From the NCBI RefSeq assembly GCF_900129305.1, contig NZ_FQVB01000017.1, forward strand, positions 1-64,000: a DNA stretch of 64,000 nucleotides. Reading direction: 5' to 3'. The first letter of the stretch is position 1, and the number at the start of each line of letters is the position of its first letter. The stretch comes from Desulfacinum infernum DSM 9756. Its GTDB lineage: Bacteria; Desulfobacterota; Syntrophobacteria; Syntrophobacterales; DSM-9756. A program made the translations under genes and the position numbers. Below the pieces are notes generated by a model, which had not been told where the DNA came from, made no database searches, and worked only from the letters and a program-made list of their open reading frames with translations. Positions 46,408 through 56,500 of this stretch are shown piece by piece.

Positions 46408-46937
46408 CAGACATCCTCCAGGAGCGGCAGGAAGGGGCTTGCCGTATCCAGCAGGGCCAGTCGGTGGTGGCGAATCCGGCGGTAAAGTTCCGCCACCCGT
46501 CTTTGGAAACGGGCGGATTCCCCGCTGAGTCGCCGGGCCTGCGGTTCGCATAAGAACCAGACACACACGTAGGGGCGGTAAATCCTGGGGAGCCGGCATC
46601 CTCGAGGCCCCAGGTAACGGCACGATTGTCCCGACCGTGTCCGGGTCTGCCCCAAGGGGAGGGCCTCCTCCAGGCTGAAAAGGTAAAGCATGTCCGCCAA
46701 GTTGTAGAAGATGCCGCCGGCGGTACAGCACGGGTCCTGGCATGCGGGGCAGGTGTCGGCGCAGGCGGCATCCATCCACGGGTCCAGTTCCTCCACGGCC
46801 CGTCGGACGGCCGAGGCGTGAGGCCGAAGGGCTGACCGCACGTCCCGGGGCAGGATCCGGGCCGCCGTGTCAAAAAAATTCCGCCACCGTCCATCGGGCA
46901 TGGGGTGGCGGAACAGGCTGGTTTCTTCGGCAATCAT
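46407..46937 (-). CDS. Cysteine-rich YkgJ-like putative metal-binding protein
   Basis: 176 residues. Two Cys clusters, CADTCPACQDPCC near residue 60 and CRYLGPRGCRLP with VCVWFLC near 105-130, resemble the YkgJ/CxxCxxCC type of putative zinc- or iron-chelating domain. Cytoplasmic. Coupled to the downstream unknown gene. A Usp gene ends 17 bases upstream, so three genes may form an operon. Metal identity unknown. Confidence 0.7.
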   Translation of the reverse strand: MIAEETSLFRHPMPDGRWRNFFDTAARILPRDVRSALRPHASAVRRAVEELDPWMDAACADTCPACQDPCCTAGGIFYNLADMLYLFSLEEALPLGQTRTRSGQSCRYLGPRGCRLPRIYRPYVCVWFLCEPQARRLSGESARFQRRVAELYRRIRHHRLALLDTASPFLPLLEDV

Positions 46938-46953
46938 GGGGCGAAGGGGAAGA

Positions 46954-47430
46954 TTACTCCACGAAGTCGTGCTGAAGTTCGCGGACCACCAGCACGGGGC
47001 AGGGGGCGCGGAGCACCACCGTGTTGGCCACGCTGCCCAGGAGCGCGCTGGCAAGGGCGGACCTTCCGTGGGTCCCCACCACGATGAGATCCATGCCGTG
47101 TTCCTTGGCGTACTTGATCACTTCCTCCGACGGGCGGCCCTTGCGGATCTCGAAATTGAGTTCCGTCAGTCCCTCCCTCCAGTCCTGGGGAACCATCTGC
47201 TGAAGTTCCGCTTCGCGTTCGGCCATCATCTTGCGCATGACCTCCACGAAATCGCCCTTGTAGCCCTTGACGCTCAGTTCATGAACGGCGTCGATGATCC
47301 GCTGGTTGATCACGTGGAGAAGGGTCAGGGAGGCCTTCCTGTCCTTGGCGATCTCCACGCCGTATCGGACGGCCTTCTGGGAATACTCGGAAAAATCCAC
47401 CGGCACCAAAATCTTTTCCAGACGAATCAT
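46954..47430 (-). CDS. Universal stress protein, single domain
   Basis: 158 residues. Starts IRLEKILVPVDFSEYS. ATP-binding loop VVGTHGRSALASALLGSVA fits the G-2x-G-9x-GS pattern, so it is a nucleotide-binding Usp. The start at 47430 has GGAG eight bases upstream and is preferred to a GTG/ATG further upstream. Third Usp of the window. Confidence 0.9.
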   Translation of the reverse strand: MIRLEKILVPVDFSEYSQKAVRYGVEIAKDRKASLTLLHVINQRIIDAVHELSVKGYKGDFVEVMRKMMAEREAELQQMVPQDWREGLTELNFEIRKGRPSEEVIKYAKEHGMDLIVVGTHGRSALASALLGSVANTVVLRAPCPVLVVRELQHDFVE

Positions 47431-47456
47431 ATCTCCAGCTCCTATGGTGTGTGTCG

Positions 47457-48116
47457 TCATTCAACCAGAAAAGGTTCGAGCGGGCATCCGGGGCAGGACG
47501 CCTTGCGGCGGCAGTGCTCGTGGCCCACCCGAACGATGAGCGCATGAAGTTCCTGGAAAAGATACACATCGGGTTCCAGACAGTCCATAAAATAGTTCCG
47601 CAGCTCCTCGTAGCTCACCTCTTCGGCCACCCAGCCGTGACGGGAAAAGACCCGGTGGGTGTAGGCGTCCACCACGAACGACGGCCGGTGGGCGGCGTAG
47701 AGGACGATGCTGTCGGCGGTTTCCGGCCCGATGCCGTTGAGGGAAAGGAGCTCCCGGCGCAGGGCGCCCATCTCCTGGCCCAGAAAGGCTTCCAGGTCGC
47801 CGTGCCATTGTTCCGCCACGTACCGGCAGAACGTGAGAAGTCGTTTGGTTTTCTGGTTGTAGTAGCCGGACGGTCGGATGCACCGGCGCAGATGGTCCTC
47901 GTCCGTCCGAAGGATCGCTTCGGGCTGGAGGAGCCCCTCGGCCTTCAGGTTGTCGATGGCCCGTCTCACGTTCTTCCAGGCCGTGTTCTGGGTCAGGATG
48001 GCGCCCACGATGACCTCAAAGGGGGTGTCGGCGGGCCACCATCCCTGCGGCCCGTAAGCGTCGAAAAGGGCGGTGTAGACTTGATAAATGAGCCGGCTTC
48101 GATCGGTCGGTGTCAC
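47457..48116 (-). CDS. EndoIII-like HhH-GPD glycosylase, atypical
   Basis: 219 residues. Helix-hairpin-helix LNGIGPETAD and catalytic-Asp motif FVVDAYTHRV (Asp150) are clear. The Lys that makes endonuclease III bifunctional is Glu132 here, as in monofunctional glycosylases, so no lyase activity is expected. The iron-sulfur loop has three Cys (202, 208, 211) and lacks the fourth. Cytoplasmic base-excision repair of an unknown lesion. GTG start at 48116 overlaps the amrS stop (GTGA), so the genes are coupled. Confidence 0.78.
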   Translation of the reverse strand: MTPTDRSRLIYQVYTALFDAYGPQGWWPADTPFEVIVGAILTQNTAWKNVRRAIDNLKAEGLLQPEAILRTDEDHLRRCIRPSGYYNQKTKRLLTFCRYVAEQWHGDLEAFLGQEMGALRRELLSLNGIGPETADSIVLYAAHRPSFVVDAYTHRVFSRHGWVAEEVSYEELRNYFMDCLEPDVYLFQELHALIVRVGHEHCRRKASCPGCPLEPFLVE

Positions 48117-49126
48117 GGCAGATCCACCCCCGCGATCTTCCGCCCGCAGGCCGTGCAATGGCCGTCCCTAAGTCCCACGTTTCGCATGGAAAATCCGAAG
48201 CGTTGCAGGACGGGGGCTTTGCAGCCGGGGCACAGGGTATTTTCCCCTTCGTCGCCCGGAATGTTGCCGGTGTAAACGTAATGCAGTCCGGCGTCCAGCC
48301 CGATCCGGCGGGCCTTCTGCAGGGTCTCCACGGGGGTGGCGCGCCGGTCGGTGAGCTTGTACGTGGGATGGAACCGGGTCACGTGCCAGGGGGTTTCAGG
48401 TCCCAGGGAGACCACGAAACGGGCGAGTTCCCTGAGTTCTTCCGGATCGTCGTTCAGTCCTGGGATGATAAGCGTGGTCACCTCCACCCAGACCCCCAGC
48501 CGCTTGAGGGTCCTCAGGCTTTCCAGGACGGGTTCCAGGCGGGCTCCGCACTGGTCCCGGTAGAAACGGTCCCGGAAGGACTTGAGGTCCACATTGGCGG
48601 CATCCAGCACCGGTGCCAGGGCCTCCAGGGCCTCGGGGCTCATGAAGCCGTTGGTGACGAAGACATTGGTGAGGCCGGCCGATTTGGCACGGGAAGCCAC
48701 GTCCAGGGCGTATTCCATGAAGATGGTGGGTTCCGTGTAGGTGTAGCTGATGCTCGCGCAGTGGGTCTTCAGCGCCTCTTCCACCACCTTTTCCGGAGGG
48801 GTCTCGCGGCCGTAGATGGTCCCGTGTTCGCGGGGAGATTGGGAGATGTCCGCGTTTTGGCAAAAGAGGCAGCGGAAGTTGCACCCCACGGTGGCGATGG
48901 AATAGCTCCGGGTGCCCGGCTGGAAGTGGAAGAGCGGCTTCTTTTCGATGGGATCCACGTTGGCCGCGATCAGGCGGCCGTAGACCAGGGAAAAGAGGGT
49001 GCCGTTTTCGTTTCGACGGACGCCGCAGATCCCCGTTCGTCCCGCCTTGATCACGCAACGATGGGAACACAGGGCGCAGCGGACCGCACCGTCCTCCAGC
49101 TTTTCATAGAAGCGGGCTTCCTTCAT
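48113..49126 (-). CDS. amrS: AmmeMemoRadiSam-type radical SAM protein (AmrS, PflA-like)
   Basis: 337 residues. Early Cys pairs CALCSHRC and GICGVRRN, the radical SAM motif CNFRCLFCQN (CxxxCxxC), and the C-terminal zinc-like CPGCKAPV and CTACGRKI match AmrS proteins. They activate or modify unknown partners (AmmeMemo). No AmmeMemo gene is in the window. GGAGG lies upstream. Coupled to the EndoIII-like gene downstream. Confidence 0.82.
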   Translation of the reverse strand: MKEARFYEKLEDGAVRCALCSHRCVIKAGRTGICGVRRNENGTLFSLVYGRLIAANVDPIEKKPLFHFQPGTRSYSIATVGCNFRCLFCQNADISQSPREHGTIYGRETPPEKVVEEALKTHCASISYTYTEPTIFMEYALDVASRAKSAGLTNVFVTNGFMSPEALEALAPVLDAANVDLKSFRDRFYRDQCGARLEPVLESLRTLKRLGVWVEVTTLIIPGLNDDPEELRELARFVVSLGPETPWHVTRFHPTYKLTDRRATPVETLQKARRIGLDAGLHYVYTGNIPGDEGENTLCPGCKAPVLQRFGFSMRNVGLRDGHCTACGRKIAGVDLP

Positions 49127-49143
49127 GGGCGAGCGTTCCTCCA

Positions 49144-49959
49144 TCACAGCGCATGGACCCCGGCGTCCTTGCCCACCGAGGGACGGTTGTTGGGAAGTCG
49201 CAAGCAGGACGTCTGGGCACGGGCGCGCCCGGGGTTCATGACCTTCTCCATGATCGGCTCCTGAAGAGGCCGGGTCAGGGGCCTTAGATCGATGCGCATG
49301 GCGATGAAATGGCCGAACGGATGGACCTGGAGCCAGGGGGCGCTTTCCAGAAAATCCACGTGGGGGAGGGTCCACAGGGGGAGCAGAAAACAGGTGCGCC
49401 ACACACAGGGAGGGGGTCCGTGAAGAACGGAGCCCGCCATTTTCTTGAGATGGGCCACGGAATAGAAGGAGGCTTTCCGGTACAGGGAAGGCTTCCAAAG
49501 GAACTCCAGCCGGCGGTAACAGGCGCTCAGGGACCACTTGTTGAGAACCCCCAGGAGCACGTGTTTTCGGGCCACCCGGCATGCTTCCGCCAGAGCCTCC
49601 CGGGGCTTTTCCACAAACTCCAGGGTGGTGATCAGGGCCACTGTATCGAATTCGTTGTCGCTGAAAGGCAGGTCTTCCGCGAACCCGTGGCGGACGGAGA
49701 TCTTTTCCGGAAGCCGGCGCTGTGCCTCCCGGACCAGCTCCCAGGACGGCTCCACGCCCGTGACCGCATGGCCCCGGCCGCTGAGCCATCGGAGGAAGGA
49801 GCCCGTGCCGCAGCCCACCTCCAGGACGCGTTGGGCATGGACGGGCGCCCACACGCGCTCCAGAAGCCGCCGCTCCAGGCGAAGAGCGGTCCGGCCGGGC
49901 TCGCTTGTCTCCCAGCGCTCCATCCTCAAGGCGTCTTCCAGTCGAAAGACGTATCCCAC
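49144..49959 (-). CDS. Class I SAM-dependent methyltransferase
   Basis: 271 residues. SAM-binding motif VLEVGCGTGSF near residue 45, then VEPSWELVREA and the post-II strand FDTVALITTLEFV fit UbiE/Methyltransf_11-type enzymes. The C-terminal 120 residues are hydrophobic and aromatic-rich (SACYRRLEFLWKPSLYRK) and may bind a lipid or membrane substrate. Eighteen bases before amrS, probably cotranscribed. Substrate unknown. Confidence 0.8.
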   Translation of the reverse strand: MGYVFRLEDALRMERWETSEPGRTALRLERRLLERVWAPVHAQRVLEVGCGTGSFLRWLSGRGHAVTGVEPSWELVREAQRRLPEKISVRHGFAEDLPFSDNEFDTVALITTLEFVEKPREALAEACRVARKHVLLGVLNKWSLSACYRRLEFLWKPSLYRKASFYSVAHLKKMAGSVLHGPPPCVWRTCFLLPLWTLPHVDFLESAPWLQVHPFGHFIAMRIDLRPLTRPLQEPIMEKVMNPGRARAQTSCLRLPNNRPSVGKDAGVHAL

Positions 49960-49979
49960 GGGCCCACCCTTCAGGGGAA

Positions 49980-50050
49980 AGGATTAAGGATTGAAGGATT
50001 AAGGATTATAGGGAGACCCCCATCACTCATCACTCGTCACTCATCACTCG
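49980..50050. repeat. AAGGATT and CATCACTC heptamer repeats
   Basis: AAGGATTAAGGATTGAAGG run (49980-50007) followed by CATCACTCATCACTCG (50022-50050). The second array contains the ilvD stop codon. Confidence 0.8.
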
Positions 50051-51702
50051 AGAACGGCGCCGCGGGCTCCGCTGGTGACCATCCTGGCGTAGCGGGCCAG
50101 GTAGCCGTGGCGGATCTTGGGCTCCTTGGGTTGCCATTTGGCGCGGCGCGCCTCCAGGGTGGCCTCGTCCACCTTCAGTTCCAGCTTTTTGTTGGGGATG
50201 TCGATCACGATCTCGTCGCCTTCTTCCACCAGCCCGATGGGGCCTCCGGCCGCCGCTTCCGGGCTGATGTGTCCGATGGCGGCCCCCTGGGTTCCTCCGC
50301 TGAAGCGCCCGTCGGTGATGAGGGCCACGTCCTTGCCTAGGCCCATCCCCATGATGGCCGCCGTGGGGGTGAGCATCTCCTGCATGCCCGGGCCGCCCTT
50401 GGGCCCTTCGTAGCGGATGACCACCACGTCGCCCGGGCGGATCTTGCCGTCCAGGATGGCGGAGGCCGCCTCGTTTTCGCTTTCGAAGACCCGCGCCCGG
50501 CCGGTGCGCTGCAGCATCTCGGGCGCCACGGCGCTCTGCTTGACCACCGCCCCCTGGGGAGCCAGGTTGCCGTAGAGGATGGCGATGCCCCCTTCCCGGT
50601 GATAGGGGTTGTCCAGAGGCCGGATCACGTTGTGGTCCACCGCCTTCACCCGCTCCAGGTTGGCCCCCACCGTGTCGCCGGTCACGGTCAGGACGTCCAG
50701 GTGGATCAGGCCGCCCTTGGCCAGCTCCTTCATGACGGCCTGGACGCCGCCCGCGGCGTTGAGGTCTTCCAGGAAGTGGGGGCCGCCGGGCCGGAGGCTG
50801 CAAAGATGCGGCGTCCTGGCGCTCATGGCGTTGAAGAGATCCAAATCCAGCGTGATCCCCGCCTCATGGGCGATGGCCGGCACGTGGAGCACCGTGTTGG
50901 TGGAACAGCCCAGGGCCATGTCCACGGCGATGGCGTTTTCGAAGGATTTCAGGGTGATCAGGTCCCGTGGGCGCTTATTCGCGGCAATCAGATCCATGAT
51001 CTTCATGCCCGCCGTCTTGGCCAGGCGGAACCGGGCCGCCGACACCGCCGGAATGGTTCCGTTGCCCGGTAGGGCCAGCCCCAGGGCTTCACTCAAGCAG
51101 TTCATGGAGTTGGCCGTGAACATGCCCGCGCAGGACCCGCAGCCGGGGCAGGCGCAGTCTTCCAGCTCCTCCAGTTCCTCCGCGGTGAGGGTCCCCGCCT
51201 TGTAGGCTCCCACGCCCTCGAAGACCGAAATGAGATCCACGGGGCGATTGCCCACGCGCCCGGCCAGCATGGGCCCTCCGCTCACCAGGATGGTGGGGAT
51301 GTTCAGCCGGAAGGCGGCCATGAGCATACCGGGGATGATCTTGTCGCAGTTGGGGATCAGAACCAGGCCGTCGAAGGGGTGCGCCGTGGCCATCACCTCC
51401 ACGGAATCGGCGATGAGCTCCCGGCTGGCCAGGCTGTAGCGCATGCCGTCGTGGTTCATGGCGATGCCGTCGCACACGCCGATGGTGGAAAATTCCACGG
51501 GCGTCCCGCCCGCCATGCGCACGCCTGCCTTGACCGCCTGGGCGATCTTGTCCAGATGGATGTGGCCGGGAATGATTTCGTTGAAGGAGTTGACGATGCC
51601 CACGATGGGGCGTTCCAGTTCCTCCCGGGTGTAGCCCATGGCCTTGAACAGGGAACGATGGGGGGCCTTTTCCGGTCCTTTCTTCATGAGATCGCTTCGC
51701 AT
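50044..51702 (-). CDS. ilvD: Dihydroxy-acid dehydratase
   Basis: 552 residues. [14 protein letters not shown], the cluster motif [11 protein letters not shown] and the Cys motif [17 protein letters not shown] are diagnostic. Converts 2,3-dihydroxy acids to 2-keto acids in branched-chain amino acid synthesis, an Fe-S enzyme. ATG at 51702 with GGAGAGG upstream. Its stop lies inside a heptamer array. No other ilv/leu genes are near. Confidence 0.97.
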   Translation of the reverse strand: MRSDLMKKGPEKAPHRSLFKAMGYTREELERPIVGIVNSFNEIIPGHIHLDKIAQAVKAGVRMAGGTPVEFSTIGVCDGIAMNHDGMRYSLASRELIADSVEVMATAHPFDGLVLIPNCDKIIPGMLMAAFRLNIPTILVSGGPMLAGRVGNRPVDLISVFEGVGAYKAGTLTAEELEELEDCACPGCGSCAGMFTANSMNCLSEALGLALPGNGTIPAVSAARFRLAKTAGMKIMDLIAANKRPRDLITLKSFENAIAVDMALGCSTNTVLHVPAIAHEAGITLDLDLFNAMSARTPHLCSLRPGGPHFLEDLNAAGGVQAVMKELAKGGLIHLDVLTVTGDTVGANLERVKAVDHNVIRPLDNPYHREGGIAILYGNLAPQGAVVKQSAVAPEMLQRTGRARVFESENEAASAILDGKIRPGDVVVIRYEGPKGGPGMQEMLTPTAAIMGMGLGKDVALITDGRFSGGTQGAAIGHISPEAAAGGPIGLVEEGDEIVIDIPNKKLELKVDEATLEARRAKWQPKEPKIRHGYLARYARMVTSGARGAVLE

Positions 51703-51880
51703 GAAAACCTCTCCCTCTCTTGCGGGCAATGGATGGCGGTCCGTGCGGGCCGAAAGCAGAGATCGAAAACCTTCACAATCTTCAGGACTTGCCCTGTTCC
51801 CGTGAAGTTACTGTAACCCTTCCGGTCTTGGCAAGGGAAAAGGGGGCGTCACTGAAGTGGGAACGCCGGGGATTCCTTCC

Positions 51881-51908
51881 TTGACAATGTCATTGCCACT
51901 TCTATATC
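51881..51908 (+). promoter_or_regulatory. Promoter of the MerR-radical SAM pair
   Basis: TTGACA (51881-51886), 16-base gap, TATATC (51903-51908), about 54 bases before the MerR start. AT-rich compared with surroundings. A MerR-type regulator often works at long-spaced promoters; this 16-base spacer is standard. Confidence 0.55.
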
Positions 51909-51961
51909 AATAGCTGGGTCAGATGACTTTGTCGTATCCCAATACGAAGGAGGCACATCCC

Positions 51962-52402
51962 ATGGACATTGAAAGCGGCAAGGCGCTCTATCCCATCGGC
52001 ATCGTGGCCGAGCTGCTCAACATTCATCCCCGAACGCTGCGCATCTACGAGCAGGAAGGTCTGATCAAGCCGGCGCGCCGGGGCGGCAAGCGCTACTATT
52101 CCAACAACGACCTCCAGTGGCTCAAGTGCCTTCGGCGGCTCCTCACCGAAGACGGGCTGAACATCGCCGGGGTGAAAAAGCTGCTCACGGTGGCCCCGTG
52201 CTGGGAGATCCGAGGCTGCGGGGAAGAGGTGCGTAAGGACTGTCCGGCCATCCTCAACTTTCCCGTTCCCTGCTGGGATCTGGTGCCTCGCGCGTGCCAG
52301 GAAAAGGGCCAGGTCTGCGCCGAATGCGAGGTCTACATCCAGAAGAAGAACCATGTGATGATGCAGAAGTGCTGCGAAGAGCAGGAAGGGGACCGGGCGT
52401 GA
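51962..52402 (+). CDS. MerR-type regulator with Cys/Trp-rich C-terminal domain
   Basis: 146 residues. The N-terminal HTH (IGIVAELLNIHPRTLRIYEQEGL, then KRYYSNND) is MerR/HspR-like. The C-terminal part has Cys 80, 86, 94, 104, 112, 119, 122, 137 and 138, arranged as C80-W...C86...C94-P-A, then C104-W...C112...C119-x-x-C122. This doubled CW pattern looks like a metal or Fe-S binding module and recalls 2CW-type Cys motifs of some deltaproteobacterial signalling proteins. Probably senses redox or metal. AAGGAGG lies before the ATG. Overlaps the radical SAM gene by four bases. Confidence 0.82.
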   Translation: MDIESGKALYPIGIVAELLNIHPRTLRIYEQEGLIKPARRGGKRYYSNNDLQWLKCLRRLLTEDGLNIAGVKKLLTVAPCWEIRGCGEEVRKDCPAILNFPVPCWDLVPRACQEKGQVCAECEVYIQKKNHVMMQKCCEEQEGDRA

Positions 52403-53361
52403 GCCGGCGGGAGATTGAATCCCGGAGTTTCCTTTTCGGCCCCGTTCCATCCCGCCGCCTCGGCCGGTCTTTGGGCATCGACGTCATTCCCGCCAAGACT
52501 TGCTCCCTCGACTGCCTCTATTGCGAATCGGGCCCCACCACCCATCTGACGATCCAGAGGCGCGCCTTCTTCCCTCCCGACCGGGTGTTGGCCGAACTGG
52601 AGGATTTCCTGCGGCGCCGCCCCGGATCGGTGGATGCCGTCACCTTTTCGGCGGCCGGCGAACCCACCCTCTACGAGCCCCTGGGGGAGCTGGCCCATGC
52701 CATCAAGAAGCGTTTTCCGGACCTGCCCCTGGTGATGCTCACCAACGGCACGCTCTTGTGGGATCCGGCCGTTCGCCGGGATCTCCTCCTTTTCGATCGG
52801 GTGGTGCCGTCCTTGGACGCCGCGGACGAGAAAACCTTCGCCGCCGTGAACCGTCCCCATCCACGCCTGGGTTGGGAGAGGGTCCTGGAGGGCCTCAGGG
52901 CGTTTCGAAAGGACTGCCGGGGCCAATATCATCTGGAGATCGTCCTGGTGCGGGGTGTCAACGACAGCCGGGAGCATCTGGAAGCACTCGCCCGCCTGGC
53001 GGAAGGCATCGGGCCGGACCGGGTGGAACTGAACACGGTGGTGCGGCCGCCGGCCCATCCCGGGGTCCGGGGGCTGGACTCCGCCGCCCTGGAGCGGGCG
53101 GCGACCTTGTTCCCCGCCGGCTGCACGGAAGTGATCGGATCCTTTGCGTCGTCGGGCCCTGCGGCGGATCCCGACGATCTGCCCGGTCGCATCGTGGAGC
53201 TGGTTCGGCGCCGTCCGTGCACCGTGGAGGAGATGGCGGCGTCCCTGGGGGTTCCGCCCGGCCGGGTTTCGGAAGCCGTGGCCGGTCTGGAAAAGACGGG
53301 CCGGGTGGTGCGGCGCCGGTTCCATGAGCGGGAATTCGTCTGCACCGGGGATGAGTCATGA
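52399..53361 (+). CDS. Radical SAM protein with C-terminal winged helix
   Basis: 320 residues from GTG 52399. Cluster motif CSLDCLYCES (CxxxCxxC), followed by SAM-binding FSAAGEPTLYEPL (GEPTL). The last 60 residues (CTVEEMAASLGVPPGRVSEAV, then VRRRFHEREFVC) form a HTH-like domain. The genes are joined (GTGA overlap) to the MerR regulator, which may control it. Its substrate is unknown; the protein resembles the uncharacterised radical SAM proteins of anaerobes with PGP-type names. Confidence 0.82.
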   Translation: MSRREIESRSFLFGPVPSRRLGRSLGIDVIPAKTCSLDCLYCESGPTTHLTIQRRAFFPPDRVLAELEDFLRRRPGSVDAVTFSAAGEPTLYEPLGELAHAIKKRFPDLPLVMLTNGTLLWDPAVRRDLLLFDRVVPSLDAADEKTFAAVNRPHPRLGWERVLEGLRAFRKDCRGQYHLEIVLVRGVNDSREHLEALARLAEGIGPDRVELNTVVRPPAHPGVRGLDSAALERAATLFPAGCTEVIGSFASSGPAADPDDLPGRIVELVRRRPCTVEEMAASLGVPPGRVSEAVAGLEKTGRVVRRRFHEREFVCTGDES

Positions 53362-53457
53362 GTGACGAGTGATGGGTGATGAGTGACGGGTTGGTGGTGG
53401 TCCTTGGCCCTTGATTCTTGGCCCTTAATCCTTAATCCTTAATCCTTAATCCACTGA
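53356..53457. repeat. Heptamer arrays: GTGATGA-type then TAATCCT-type
   Basis: GAGTGACGAGTGATGGGTGATGAGTGACGG (53368-53395 region) directly after the radical SAM stop, then four copies of CCTTAAT (53424-53452). Both heptamer families sit side by side before the activase gene. Confidence 0.85.
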
Positions 53458-53510
53458 TCCTGTAATCCCACAAGCTGCGGTGAGCCTGTGGCCGCGTTCA
53501 GGAGGATGCC

Positions 53511-56500
53511 GTGAGGACCTTGGATGTGGGCGTGGATGTGGGTTCGGTCAGCATCAACTGCGTGGTTGTGGAAGACGGTGAAAGGATCGTCTGGGAGGCT
53601 CCCTACCTGAGGCATTTCGGGCTGGTGGTGCCCGAAACCCGCCGCCTTCTTCAAACCGTTCTGGATCGGTTCGGCCGGGAGGCCGTTCGTTCGGTGAGTT
53701 TTACGGGCGTGCACGGCGAGCGCCTGGCCCGCCTGCTTTCCGCCCCCTACGAAGTGGAGACGGTGGCCCAGGTGCTGGGGGCGGTGCACGTGGTCCCGGG
53801 CGTGCGAACCATCATCAGCATCGGCGGCCAGGACGCCTGTCTCTTCCAGTTGGACTACGACGGCGACCAGTGGCATCTGGAAGCCTTCAACATGAACGGT
53901 CCCTGTGCGTCCGGAACGGGCTCCTTCATCGACCAGCAAGGCGAACGGCTCGCTTCCTCCCTGTACGGCCCCCGGTTCGAGATGAGTCAGGAAAAGATCC
54001 AGAAGACCCTGGAGGACTTCATCGAACTGGGGTTGCAATACTCCAGCCCGGCTCCCGTGGCGTGCCGGTGCACGGTCTTCACCAAATCGGACATGATCCA
54101 TCTGCAGAACAAGGGGGAGCCGCTTCCCAATATCATCGCCGGGCTCCATTTTGGGAACGCCGCCAATTACGTGAGCACCATCGTGGCCAATCGGGAGGTG
54201 CGCGAGCCCATCCTCTTCATCGGCGGCATGGCGTCCAACCGCCTGCAGGTGGAAGCCTTTCGAAAGTATTATCCGTCGCTCCGGGTGCCGCCGCACCACA
54301 CGTCCCTGGGAGCCCTGGGAGCGGCCCTTCAGGCCCGCCGGGCGGGTCTTTCCAACCGGGTGGATCCGGATCGGCTCCGGGACGATGCGGAAAGCGGCGC
54401 CGCCGAGGGCTTTCCCCGGGCCCCCCGGCTGGAGTTGCGCCAGACCCGCTTCGATCCCCGAAACGATCTGGAACCCTGGGGACGGGTGGAAAAGAATCCT
54501 CTGCCGGTTTTCTTGGGGGTGGACATCGGGTCCACCACCACCAAGTATGCCCTCGTTGAATCCCAGGGCGTGATCCGGCACAAGTGCTACGTGCAGACCC
54601 AGGGCAAGCCCATCGAAGTCACCCAAAAACTCCTTCGAACTCTGCTGGACCAGGTGGGGTCCCGGGTGAAGATCCTGGCGGTGGCCACCACGGGTTCCGG
54701 CCGGAACGTGGTGGGGGACTTTCTGGACGCGGATCTGGTGATCGACGAGATCACGGCCCACGCCCGGGGTGCGGTGGCCGTTGATCCCCGGGTGGACACC
54801 ATTTTCGAGATCGGAGGCCAGGATTCCAAGTACATCCGGATCGACAACACCCACCCGCTGGATTTCGACATGAACAAGGTGTGTGCCGCCGGGACGGGCA
54901 GCTTTCTCCACGAATTGGCCAACAAGATGAAGATCAACATCGTGGGGGAATTCCAGGAGATCGCCCTGGGGGCGGAAAACCCCGTGCATCTGGCCGAACG
55001 GTGCACGGTCTTCATGGAGTCGGACCTTTTCGGATACTACCAGAAGGGGGCGCGCCGGGACGATCTGATCGCGGGCCTGTGCTACGCCGTGGTGCACAAC
55101 TATCTGAATCGGGTGGTGGGGAAGCGGCGCATCGGCCGGCGCATCATGTTCCTGGGCGGTCCGTCGCTCAACAAGGCCGTGGTGGCCGCCTTCGAAAGGG
55201 TTCTGGACCGGCCTCTCATCGTCCCCCGGCATCGGGAGGTCATGGGGGCCTACGGGGCGGCCTTGGCGGTGAAGGAAGCCTTCGAACGGGGGGAGGTGAC
55301 GGCCAGGGAGAGGGACCTGGAGGCGCTGGCCCAAGCCCGGGTGGGCTTCGTAGAATCCCTGTGCCGGGCGGACCGCACGTGTCACAACGAATGCAAGCTG
55401 AAGATCTACGATTTTGCGGGTCGAAAGAGCATCTGGGGAGGGGACTGCGGCCGATACGAAGTGAGCCGCCATCGGGGTCCCCAGGCGGAAAACGCCTTTT
55501 TGATCCGCCGGGACCTCTTCTGGGAGGCCATCGAGCCTTGGGCGGTCCGAGCCGATGACCTGGGAATCCCCCCCGCCTCCCCTTTGGAAAATGGGGGAGA
55601 TGGCCCTGCGGGCCGCTCCAGAGGGCTCACGCCGGGCGCTTCGGGCCCTGCGCATTGCGACCGGCGAGCTTTCTCTTCCGTCCCTGACTTGGAACGGGGC
55701 GAAGGGAGCGACACTCATCACCCATCACCCGTTACCCGTCACTCGTCTCAGCCCACGGTGGGCGTTCCCTTGGGGCTCCATTCCCTGGAATGGGCGCCTT
55801 TCTGGGTCAGACTCCTGGCCGAGCTGGGACTGCGTGTGGTGGTGAGTCCGCGGACCGACAACCGCATGGTCCTGGCGGGCCTGGAATCCACGACGGCCGA
55901 GACCTGCTTTCCCGTGAAGGTCTTCCACGGGCATGTGCGCTTCCTTTCCGACAAGTGCGATTATCTCTTTCTTCCCAGTGTGATCGACATGCCGGGACCT
56001 CGGCCCGACGAGGCGGGGATGTTCTGTCCGCTGGTGGAAAGTTCTCAATACATGGTTCGGGCGGCCCTGGGAATCGACGACGCCCGGATCATCCGTCCCA
56101 CCCTCTACCTGCGTGAGGGCCCGGACGCCCTGGTTCCCGCCGTGCGAAAGAGCCTTCCTTCCGCCTTGCGGCGAAGCCCGGAGCAGGTGGCCCGGGCCGT
56201 GCGCATGGCCTGGGACCACCAAACGGCCTTCCGGCGGCGGCTCCTGGAGGCCGGCCGGGAGTTTCTCCGGGGGATTCCGGAAGGGGAGCCCGTCTGGATC
56301 GTCACGGGCCGCCCGTACAATCTCCACGATGAGCGCCTCAACCTGAAGCTGGGCCGACACCTGGCACGGCTGGGTATCTGGGCCGTCCCGGCGGACATGA
56401 TCTTCGTGGACGACGAGGACCTGAGCGACTTTCCCCGCATGTACTGGGGGCTGGGGGCCAGGATCCTCCGGGCGGCCAAGAAGATCGCCCGCACGCCGGC

